A DNA stretch of 64,000 nucleotides, from the NCBI GenBank assembly GCA_021234155.1, contig JAJEKV010000471.1, positions 64,001 to 128,000 on the forward strand. Direction: 5' to 3'. The notes under the pieces are model-generated. The model was not told where the DNA came from, ran no database searches, and saw only the letters and a list, made by a program, of their open reading frames with translations. Positions 54,330 to 64,000 of this stretch are shown piece after piece. The stretch is from Isoetes taiwanensis (taxonomy: Eukaryota; Streptophyta; Lycopodiopsida; Isoetales; Isoetaceae). A program made the translations under genes and the position numbers. Position 1 is the stretch's first letter. Each line of letters begins with the position of its first letter.

Positions 54330-56750
54330 ATTACAAGTATACTTTACCAATTCTTTGTCTCTTAGATCTCCACCGCTTGCGATGCTAGTGGGGCCCTAGA
54401 ATTTTGCCAAGCAACTTTCCGCTTTCTCTTCAAAGATTATGCCAATGGTGTTTACGACTTCGGGTTGCTCCTTAAAGCGACCTTCTTGTCGATTTAGCCA
54501 TCGCCTTCTATAAAACCACCTCACATCCGGCCTTAGAGGGTTGGTTCCCACATTTCCACCCCTCTTTGAGTGTTACGATGAAAGGCTATTTTAGCTTGTT
54601 TATGCGACTTCTCCATGCCTTGTGCACTCCACACCGCTAGGCTTCCATACTTCCTAAACAACCAAGGTGCATGAGCCCAAAAGATGTGCAAGTAGTGCGT
54701 GACTTCACTCTCTCCCATGCGCCTATGAAAGCTTTTAATAAATTTGTTATCGGGCTTGCACTTAACATTTCTCGTGATCTTCTCTTGTGAGGTCCATTCT
54801 CTGGAATGTATGGGGAACAATTCGCATAATGTATCCCATGCTTTTTTTTTCCTCAATGCCGAACTAACGCCATCCAGGTGGTCCTGGCCCGCATCAACCA
54901 AAGAATTTCCCAAATTCATAGACCTTTTTCTCCCATCCGTTTTCCGCTCGTGAGCCTCTATGATTCTTTATGAAGGCCGAGCTTTCACCCCTCCAATTGA
55001 CACCCATTTAGGCACACTTGTTCTTCCCGCCCGTTTCTCATCGAGCTCTAATCTTACATTGCCACCATGCAAACACCTTCCGATAGAACATGTTCAACTC
55101 TACGAATTCCTTCCTCTCTTCTCTTCTTGTCTGAAATGTTCCACACCTAATCGCAACTCAAAAATATCATCTTGTCGATGATTCTCACAAAGCCGCAAAG
55201 TGCGATATGAACCCTCTCTAATGGAATGGGGAAAATGCCATGGAACTTGGGATCTTCTTCTCCTCTATTAGGAGCATTTGCTTGGTTAAGGGACAAGGTT
55301 GAAACAGTCTTCCCCAAAGATTTGACTTCCTTTGCATGATTGCAGTACGCATAACTTTTTGCATGTTCCTTGTCCTCCTCCACTTATGTTGTACATTGCT
55401 TTTCGTTTTTAAATCAGACGCCAAGTGAAAAATTACTTTGTAAGATCCATAGTGATCTACTTGCAATTTTTCCCTCCCTCAATCTAGATATTAGACTCGG
55501 GATGTCGGTTTGATTGAACACCCATTTCAATACCTCGTGGGTTTCTTTTTCTCAACTTTAAAGAGACCTAACCACCGGTGTGTCATCTTCAGATTGACAT
55601 GAGAACCATTTTTCCATGACGCTTCTTCTCCTCAGTCACCTCTACATCTTTTTATTATTCTTGTTGCTCTTTTGATTTAGCATGTGCAATTGCATTCTCA
55701 ATTGCTCTATTCATGATGACAACGGATACCCTCTCATACTTCTCAAACTTGGTCAGTTCCATTTCATCCAATTTTATGCAAACTTCAATCTCACCATTAG
55801 TTTCTGCAACTGTTAAGTCATAATATTTGACAAGGAATTGTAAGAGAGTAACCCGTGTCAACCCAAAGATTATTATGCTCATTCATTCCAACTATATCAC
55901 AACAATCCTTGCCATTCTTATCTTTTATGGCTATGGCAGGACCAGCACATTCAACGTGGTGCATCTCTCCTAATATGGCATACACCATCTTTGTTCTAGT
56001 AACCCTTGTATTCTCGACAATTTGTGGACGTGGAGCGAATACTTTTTTTGTGCCCATTCTTTTCAACGCTTCGTGGAATGGCTTGAATAGAGAACGGTAA
56101 CAAACTTCACATCGATGCCTTACATCATCACAAACAACAGACCGCCGCTTCTAACTTCTTGTAGATCTCCCTAGTACCATTTCCAATACCATCTTCTTGA
56201 GGAGGAGAGTTGTAGGGTCGACAAATCATGTCCACTATCTCACTGCTCGTCGCTAGGTTCTTCACCACGAACCAAGATTGCTTCTAGTTTCCCGGATCTT
56301 AACCTGCCTTTGCTAGTGTTGTAAACGGACCTTGGGGTGACGGACTGCCCTGAATGCACCTGATCCAAACTTCAGTTCCTCTATCGCCGATAATGCTTCT
56401 TCCTTTCTCGCAAGCCAAGGGGTGTTTTCTTCAATTTCTTTAACCTACATTGAAGCCCAAAGTTTGCTCTTTTCGAGCTCTTGGATCTTTTTCTTGCAGC
56501 TGCCCTATCACCAATTTGGACTTGTCCACTTCAGATCTCAAAAAGTTTCCCTCCCAAGCCGTCATTCCTTTCCTTCATCATGGTGGAGTAATGAAGCGAG
56601 AGAAAAAAGAGTCAACTGGTTTTAATTACAATTCTCTTGTGACAATCGGGCTGGCTCATCTCAAGGAAGGCGATTCGATTCGAATGCCTTCATCCCTCTC
56701 AATCTCTCACTATATCCCAAGAGGCCGAGTTACCGCCACCACAAAATGGG
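54330..56750 (-). pseudogene. Long minus-strand gene of unknown family, frame-broken
   Basis: Read from 56750 down, blocks include VKEIEENTPWLARKEEALSA (about 56440), CEVCYRSLF and PFHEALKRMGTKKVFAPRPQ (56100-56030), NEHNNLWVDTGYSL (about 55880), EIEVCIKLDEMELTKFEKYE (55800-55740), FHGIFPIPLERVHIALCGFV (55250-55190) and THYLHIFWAHAPWLFRKYGS, then LAVWSAQGMEKSHKQAK (54690-54580). The order of a KLDE-T-FE block, an IPL-RVHI block and a KYGSL..SAQGMEKSHK block resembles an uncharacterised transposon-like protein family that I remember from animal genomes; this is not verified. Stops divide it into at least five frames. Confidence 0.45.
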
Positions 56751-57064
56751 ACTAAACTTGAACGCCCGAAATGACGGTTTCTTGCCACTCAACGGATCCA
56801 ATGGATATAAACCGCCATCCGCCTGGATGTCGACACTTTTTGAGCTTCTGTAAGACTTAACATGTCGAGGTCTAAGTTCTTATTTTTAGACCTCCTTTTT
56901 CCGATTGAAGACTGGAGCATATTCCCGAAGTCGGGTTTGATCCTTATCCACACATCATTTGGAGCTTCCATACCAAGTGGATCGCTAAATGAAATGAATG
57001 TGTACAATTTGTATGCCCCAAAGACAATCGGGGCTTCGTTTGAGGCTCACCATACTAACCTCGT

Positions 57065-57560
57065 TTTTGAAATTTGTAACGCGTGCATATGGAAATCGAA
57101 AAGTCCATTCTCCTACAATCCATGCTTTTATAAAAGCAAATTCAAATTGAATTAGGGGCGGAAGCTTGTATTGGGATGAAGTAAAGATCCGGTTCACGAA
57201 CTTTTAAGGCGCAATCGCACTCCAAACGAAAGTCTAATACAAAGCTTCAACCTACACATTCAAATTTTGAAATGTAGAAGGCGGAATGGACTCTAAATGA
57301 AAATAGGGCAAGACAAGAATCGGTGATCGCATGATTGGTATCGACAAACCAAGAGACATCGTCATGAGTTGCCGGTATGCTATAATGCAAGTGGTTTTTA
57401 GAAGCGCCCGCGGTTCGTCAATCTGCCCGGACAACCAACAGAATTAAATACATATGGGCGCCATAGATACGATTCTTTTATACGGGAGAATATTCCAAGC
57501 AAATATGGACGGGGAAAAAGGGGAGGAAATATGACGTGGAATGGCCGATAGGAGGCCATT
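57065..57560 (+). repeat. ~500-bp direct repeat, copy 1
   Basis: From CATATGGAAATCGAAAAGTC to GGAATGGCCGATAGGAGGCC it matches 59025-59530. Both copies end in the palindrome AATGGC(C/T)GATAGGAGGCCATTTT. Short minus frames through it are not conserved between the copies. Confidence 0.85.
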
Positions 57561-58114
57561 TTAGTTCATAAAACATAATATAACTTGGAATGATGGATAT
57601 TTTATATGCAAATGGGAGATGGACTTGTGTTTAATTTTAATTTGACAACAAATAAGAAAGTGGATCTACGATCACTTAATTTAGTGTGTTCCATTTTGTT
57701 GCATATGTACTATTAAGCTTGGTGTGATCCTTGAAAAATAATATGCTCTTTGAAAAGGGATAATGACTTATGTACTTAAGAGTGGTAACACATGTCACAA
57801 AAAAAAGTTAGGTATTCAAATGGAATTAGAAGCAAAACTTTTACATTCAAAATTTTTATGGTAGATGGCTTTACATCATTTTGTAAATTTAAATGTAGGA
57901 GGCTTCAACTATTCACAATAAAAAAAGCCCGAGGCTTGCAATCATATGGTAAGAAGGCGGGAGGTTTTGGAGGCTAAGAACAAGGAAAAAAAAAATAAGA
58001 GGTGCTATACGCCTCTAACAAATTTCATTCATCCGCTTCACCATCCAAAAAAAATAAGAAATAATAGTTAGTTGAATGCTTAAGAAAAGAAAGAAAACAT
58101 GCATGTACCATGAA

Positions 58115-58420
58115 CTAACGCCATGAGCTCCTCAAGAAGTCGGTGGATTCGTCTTCAACTTCTTCATCTTCTTCATCATCGGCTTCTTCTCCGGGTGGTG
58201 AATACTCATTTTCTGAAGAATCTCCTATCCACCCTTCAAGAACACACATTGATGCACTCCTGCTCGGAATTTCCTCTCGATTCTCATTCTCGATCGATTC
58301 GTCAAAGGAATCGGAGGAATCAGAGGCATTCAAACAAGAACCGTGGCAGCGTGGAGGGAACTTGCTGAGGGAACAACTCTTCCAGCCTGCATAGGCGCCT
58401 CTTGGAGGACACCTCCGCTC
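58115..58420 (-). CDS. Hypothetical acidic protein with a Cys-rich start
   Basis: The open minus frame reads AGWKSCSLSKFPPRCHGSCL, then NASDSSDSFDESIENENREE, VLEGWIGDSSENEYSPPGEE, and an acidic run ADDEEDEEVEDES before STDFLRSSWR and a stop at 58115. A TGA lies just upstream of the frame (about 58433) and no ATG precedes the Cys-rich part, so it may be a terminal exon. No family is recognised. The high Ser/Glu/Asp content is partly simple sequence. Confidence 0.35.
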   Translation of the reverse strand, partial: ERRCPPRGAYAGWKSCSLSKFPPRCHGSCLNASDSSDSFDESIENENREEIPSRSASMCVLEGWIGDSSENEYSPPGEEADDEEDEEVEDESTDFLRSSWR

Positions 58421-58626
58421 TTCCAGTAGCTGATCTCTTCATGGCGATGGACTAGAGAAATTGGGCGAGGATCTGGCGAAGATTTGGTGGAGATTGGGGG
58501 AGAATGGCCAATCTAGGCTGGAATAGATATAGGCTGGATTAGGCGTGAAAATCGAGGAATGATTAGATTCCAGTCCTATCAACCATCATTACATGCCATT
58601 ATGTGCATATCTCGAAATTTGAGCCA

Positions 58627-58745
58627 TATCTAATATCTTCATTTTTTAACCTTATACCTAAATATCCAATATCTTCCTTTTTTAACCTTATTCCTAAATA
58701 TCCAATATCTTCCTTTTTAACCTTATTCCTAAACCTATATGATTT
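58627..58745. repeat. Tandem repeat, about 38 bp x 3
   Basis: AATATCTTCCTTTTTTAACC with TTATTCCTAAATATCC occurs three times in a row with small changes. Confidence 0.85.
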
Positions 58746-59024
58746 GAGTTTAACCGAAAATGAACACCGTATAATTCGAATTTAACATACTATTTAATAC
58801 CAAGATGCTCGTCACACTATGTCGAGCAATTGGGATTTAAAAAAAAAAAAAAACACTCCAAACCCTCCTCGAGAAAACCACGTGAAGTGCTTAGGCCTCA
58901 CTTGTGTTTAAGTTTAATTTGACAACAAGCAACTTCCATAATGTGTAGATCGTGACGCACAAATCGTGGTGTGGTATTTTTATGCCCCAATTAAACCGCC
59001 GTGTGAGTCGAACGTCAGACTAAC

Positions 59025-59530
59025 TTCGTTTTTTGAAATTTGCAACGATGCATATGGAAATCGAAAAGTCCATTCTCCTACAATCCATGCTTTTATACAT
59101 TAAGCAAATTCAAATTTCGAATTGTGGGGCGGAAGCCCGATAGGATGAAGTGAAGATCGGTTAAGCGAAGCCAAGCCGCCCTCGAAATGAAAGTCCGATT
59201 CGATACAAAGCTTCAACCTACACATTCAAATTTTGAATGTAGAAGGCGGTGACGCCAAGACGCTTACCAAGAGACACGTCAGAATGAGTTGCCGGTATGC
59301 TATAATGCAAGTGGCATTTAGAAGCGCCACGTGTTGCATCAGTCCACCGACAACCAACAGAATTAAATACATATGGCGCCATGAATGTGCAATCCCCCTT
59401 ATTCCGTAAGAATATTCCAAGCAAATCTGTAATTATGAGAGTTTGGTATCCTAGGTGGCATGGGAAAAAGGGAGCGGAAATATGACGTGGAATGGCTGAT
59501 AGGAGGCCATTTTCAGACTAAAATCCGCCC
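59025..59530 (+). repeat. ~500-bp direct repeat, copy 2
   Basis: Second copy of 57065-57560, with several indels of 1-30 bases. Confidence 0.85.
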
Positions 59531-60436
59531 CTAATGTGAGGTAAAGTTAGAGGAGGGATGAGGTAAAGTTAGAAGGGCGGACATATTAGCGCAAAGTCAA
59601 AAGTCATGAGGAAGGTCGAAGCAAAATGAGGGTGGCATCAAATAGAAGTACCTAGCAAAGAAGTGCATAAGGTCTGCGAAATGGTCTGGAACAAGAATAA
59701 GAGAGTGAAGGTGAATATTAAGAGAGACAAGGTCTGGTCAGGCAAGCAGAGTTAGATTCACCTCATATTCTAAAAAACAATATACATGTGCAAAAACGCA
59801 TCAGATGGAAAACCCTCTAATGATCAAGTTAAAACCATGCAAATGCACCCATAAGTTAAAGGCAAATGCTCCAGCATCCTCCTAAAGAAATTTCAAACCA
59901 ACTGAGCGACACACATTAGAACAATCTAAGAGGAAAACACTTTCATAAGTAACTTTCGGGACCATGGAAAAATGCCTGAAAAGTTGGGAATAAATGCCCC
60001 AATCATCGGGAAACTCAAGCCACAAAATTCCCGTGGTTCTAATAATGTAGAAAACTCCAATAGAATTTAGATGCGAGAGAAAGCCAAGTAGCAAAACCGC
60101 AAAATAGATAGCGGGATGAGCGCACCACCCGGCTAATTCCCACAAATAGAGCAATTGCGGAACGGAGCAATAAAAGTCAAGAGGAAGGTTAAGAACCACG
60201 AAGATAAGCCCGGGAAGACGGTAGTATGGCGAAACAATGGACCAGTGAATTAGAAGTTAGAAGTCATGTTATACGAAAATATCGGGCTTGAGATGATGAC
60301 AAATATTGGAACCCTAAACAAATAGAAATGGCAAACATTTAGAACAGGGATGAGGTAAAAGTTAAATTGGCGGAGACATCAAGAGGCTCAAGGCAGAGAA
60401 TGATAAAGATGGCTATGGGCATGAAAGTAAAATGGA
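59531..60436. other. No gene supported
   Basis: A minus frame (60199-59882) reads hydrophobic text (LYLWELAGWCAHPAIYFAVL) but matches no family I know. GAGGTAAAGTTAGA recurs at 59538 and 59561 and a variant at about 60352. Confidence 0.3.
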
Positions 60437-61045
60437 GGTCTCATCAAAAGACAATTTATCAAGTAAAGCAATATAGCAAAATGTCTTCCATACATCTCTC
60501 TTTGTAAAGCACTACTTAATTGGTTCTACAACGTCCCACGAACAAGGGACCAAGTCAATGCGTAGTTAATGAGGATGGGTTTTGCATTCGATTTGTTCAT
60601 GGATGATCTCTTAAAGATCTCCCTAATTCCAAAAAACACCTCTAGGGTGCAAGGATGGGTGCAAGGATGCGTGCGAGGATCCGTGCGAGGATGCATAACC
60701 GAGTAACCAGATGTGTGTTAAATATGATGCACCTAAACATGGGGTACGATGAAAGGCCTTAGAGAGGGATCGTGGAGGAAGTAGAACACATACCAATAGT
60801 GACTTAGTTTGTAAAAGGTCCAAAACATCTCATATTCATTTAGTAATATCGCATTCTATTGATCGCAGATTGAAAATAGAAAGGGAAGGATTTAGATCGG
60901 ATCAAAAAGTGGGAGATAAACAACCAAATATAAATAGCGTAATAAATGGAGATTGAGGGAGGAAGGGAGATGGTCACCACCGGAGACTTCAAAGGGGCTT
61001 TTGTCCGATGATACAAAAGCACATTGGCACAACAAATTGTGGATG
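60437..61045 (+). repeat. Segment beta, 3' two thirds (copy E)
   Basis: From CAAAAGACAATTTATCAAGT to GCACAACAAATTGTGGATGA. It is followed by segment alpha at 61077, unlike copy C. Confidence 0.8.
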
Positions 61046-62290
61046 ATTTAAATAAGGATCAAGAAAAAGATTCTTAGGACATTCAAGATAAACCATTTGG
61101 ATGAAATTCGAGACTGCGGAAACTAAAGGCCCGGTGATTAAGACGTGAAGTTTCAATAGCGGTGGAAAAAATGAAGAGGGATTATGGGGGAAAAAAGGAG
61201 TTGGTGGAATATTGGCTAAAACTCAAAAAAAGGTGATCGGGAGTATAGCATTAGAGGGGCACTCAAGAATGGGGATATATGGAGGGATAACTTAAAGGGA
61301 TATTTCCAAACATCCTACCATAGAATCCAACATATGAGGCAAGCTTATTTATGTGCCATTGTTGGATCGAAAATGAAGCTTTATATTCTATGTATGTCTA
61401 GAACTTACAATAACTTAATGGAAGTAACCAATAAATACCCCTTGAGATGAGAATGGTAACAAGGTTCTTTATTTTTCAAGAAATTGGTTCGTTTGACTTC
61501 ACCGTTGGTCTATATACCACTATCTTAAGCAAATCAAGAAAGATGTAAATATCCAATTGATGCCCACTTGTGATGAGCTTTTAACAATAGGTTTATGTTG
61601 CAGAGTATTTGCACATTTGAGCATTCTACCAATTGGAAAGAACAATGCCTAGCAACTCACGGTAATAAAACTATAGATTCTAGTGACCAAACTCCATATA
61701 TTGCACTCATGTTGTGTTGTCAAAAAAGACAATTTAATCAAGTATTAGCAAAATTTCTTTCATACATCTCTCTTTTGCAACACACTACCTCTACAACGCC
61801 CCACCTAACAAAGGACCAACTCAATGGGCTTAATAGTTGACAAATGGGTTTTGCATTCTGATTTGTTCATGGATGATCTCTAAAAGATCTCTAATTCCAA
61901 AACACCTCTAGGGTGCTGATGGTGCAAGGAGGATAGATGTAGGATGCATAACCTCGAGTAACTGTGATACGTGTTAAATATGATGCACCTAAAAAATGGA
62001 TGGGAAACCCGGGGCATGGAGGAAGTAGAACGCGATGCCAATAGTCACTTAATTTGTAAAGCGGGTCCAAAACATCTCATATTCGTTTAGTAGTATTACC
62101 ACCGTTAGTGATCGCGATTTGAAAATAGAAAGAAAAGGGGCGTAGATCGGATTGAAAATGTCAGTAGTTAAACATCAAATACTAAAAACAGACATAATGG
62201 AGATTGAGGGAGGAAGGAGAGATGGTCACCACCAGGACTTCAAGGGGCCAAGTTGTCTAATCATACAAAGCACATTGGCTAATGATACAA
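61046..62290 (+). repeat. Segment alpha (61077-61334) and beta copy F (61335-62290)
   Basis: Same order as at 19891. Beta copy F is nearly full length but carries many small indels. Confidence 0.8.
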
Positions 62291-62299
62291 AGCACATTG

Positions 62300-63200
62300 T
62301 CTAATGATTCTTAGGACGTTCAAGATAAACCATTTGACAGAATTCTCGAGACTGCGTGAAGCTAGGCTGATTAAGATCAGAGCTTCAATAGCAAGCGTGG
62401 AAAATGAAGAGGAAGTTATGGGGAAAAGGGAATTGGTGGAATATTGGCTAAAACTCAAAAAAGGTGATCAAGAGTATAGCATTAGAAGGCACGCAAGAAT
62501 GGGGATATATATGGGGGGATAACTTAAAGGGATATTTCCAAACATCCCAAATTATAGAATCCAACATTGGAGGCAATTAATGTGCTATTGTTGGATCAAA
62601 ATGAAGCTTCCATATTCTATTTATGTCTACGCCTTTACAAACTTAAATGGAAGTAACAAATAAATACCCCTTGAAGGTGAGAATGGCACACAAGAGTTTT
62701 TTATGTTTTAAGAAACGTTCAGCTTTTGACCTTGCACTCTAGTCTATATATCACTATCTTAAGCAAATCAAAGATGTAAATATCCAATTTGATGCTCACC
62801 TGTGGATGAGCTTTAGCAATAGGTTTATGTTGCAGCAGTTGTTTGCACATTTGAGCATCTACCAATTGATGGAAAGAACAATGTTCATAAACTCGATAAT
62901 AAAACTATAGATTCTAGTGACCAAATTTTATACATTGCACCTATGGTGTGTTGTCAAAAAGACAATTAATCAAGTAAAGCAACATAGCAAAATGTGTTCC
63001 ATACATCTCTCTTTGCAACACTACCTATCAAAAAATAAAATGGTATTAGTTGCCCCATAACGTCCACGGTCAAGGGACCAACTCAATGCTTAGTTGGGAT
63101 GATGGGTTTTCCTCGTGATTCGACGGATCATGGATGATCTCTTAAAAATCTCTAATTCAAAACGCCTCTAGGGTGCGGTTGGGTGGATCACGTGGGATGC
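62300..63200 (+). repeat. Segment alpha and beta copy G
   Basis: Alpha here keeps the longest frame (62304-62522; TEFSRLREARLIKIRASIAS, then KRELVEYWLKLKKGDQEYS). Beta continues to about 63200, where it meets a mannanase fragment. Confidence 0.8.
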
Positions 63201-63235
63201 CCGTGGCAGGTCTGAAATGATGCACCCCTGGGGTG

Positions 63236-63395
63236 GAAAGGATTGCCAAGTCTTGAGGGGCTTGCTGGCACTGCTTCGAGATGAAATGGATCCTGCACGG
63301 AATGATGGTTTCCAAATCTTCATCTCAAAGTTCATCCCTCGTATTAACAGTCACGGCAGGATTGCCTTCTGGCTCTTGATGTTTCACAGCTGACA
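63236..63395 (+). pseudogene. Mannanase terminal-exon fragment, second copy
   Basis: GAAAGGATTGCCAAG to TTGATGTTTCA copies the end of the mannanase gene and is joined to beta at the same point as at 20843. It is more diverged and frame-broken. Confidence 0.85.
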
Positions 63396-64000
63396 TATTA
63401 TCTCTATCAGCCATTGATTATTCATCTTTGTAACTCCTTAGGACGGCGGTATTTAATAAGGATGGCATTTACTGACTCATATATGATTCTGTGGTGAGGT
63501 GAAGCTGCATGGGAGGCTATCTATGTCTACAACACGATGACAATGACAAATAAACCCCACTTCAGAGACTGAGGGTAGAGTTTTTATTTTCAAAATTGGT
63601 TCGTTTTGAAACTCACGTACTAGTTCACTAGTCTATATATCGCTATCTTGAAGCAAATCTGAAATATAAATATCGATTTGATGCTAACATGTTAGGCTTT
63701 AGCAGCCAGGTTTCTTGCGATGGTGTTTGCACATTTGATTGATGGAAGAGCGGTGTCTTCTAAAACTATATTCTAGTACAATGACTCATATAATGCCATG
63801 GGTGGCATTGTAAAAGAAATGATTAATCAAGTAAAGCAGTAGCCCAAAAATGTCATGCACATCTCTTTGCAGCACACCTAGGTATTGCAAAGGCCAGTGG
63901 TCCTTGGTTGGTTCTACAGCACGTCACAGACAAGGGACCCGACTCAATGTGACCGGTTTTGCATTGGTTACATTCATGGATGATCTTAAAGAACTCTAAT
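63396..64000 (+). repeat. Segment beta copy H, strongly diverged, open at the window end
   Basis: The order of beta words is kept (TTGATTATTCATCTTTGTAA, ATCTATGTCTACAAC, CTAGTCTATATATCGCTATC), but the divergence is clearly greater than in the other copies. Confidence 0.75.

Noticed and set aside
59882-60199. 105-codon hydrophobic minus-strand frame
   Set aside because: No family match, no start or splice context, and surrounded by non-coding repeats; it may be chance.

Overview
The window reads as nuclear DNA of a land plant. It has an intron-containing plant endo-beta-mannanase gene, PPR-protein remnants, a Ty1/copia element, a plant-type L1 LINE and several CACTA-type DNA transposons. One captured gene fragment encodes part of a dynein heavy chain motor domain. 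Angiosperms lack dynein heavy chains, while plants with flagellate sperm (ferns, lycophytes, bryophytes, cycads, Ginkgo) keep them. I therefore suspect a fern or another lineage with swimming sperm; this is inference.

Layout. 0-6 kb: two direct copies of a PPR-gene fragment flank an internal copia fragment that is itself split by a non-L1 LINE. 7.2-8.8 kb: an apparently intact five-exon mannan endo-1,4-beta-mannosidase gene, the only convincing intact host gene. 8.8-22.7 kb and 60.4-64 kb: copies of a composite repeat that includes the mannanase terminal exon and 3' flank. 9752-17157: a 7.4-kb DNA transposon with terminal inverted repeats, a 4-bp target duplication, an empty-site relative at 22.08 kb, a degraded multi-exon transposase-like gene and a convergent second gene. 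22.9-32.3 kb: an L1 with a 16-bp target duplication, interrupted by a 5.6-kb CACTA-like element (CACTA-1) whose removal restores the reverse-transcriptase frame. 33301-42625: a 9.3-kb non-autonomous CACTA element (CACTA-2, target duplication GGT) carrying fragments of several host genes (J-domain, kinesin-12-like, dynein heavy chain, VOC/glyoxalase) and the end of a third CACTA family.

42.9-58.5 kb looks different: compact, CpG-richer, mostly intronless small genes, many frame-broken. Several are preceded by TATA boxes, and they are separated by seven foldbacks of 64-73 nt that share a conserved arm (GATCACACGACGCC-like). The genes include a divergent histone H3-like gene, four members of a small coiled-coil family and a long minus-strand gene of unknown family. 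I consider this foldback-punctuated array and the Sola-like transposon the most novel items. Most coding remnants carry frameshifts, so decay or assembly error cannot be separated from sequence alone.
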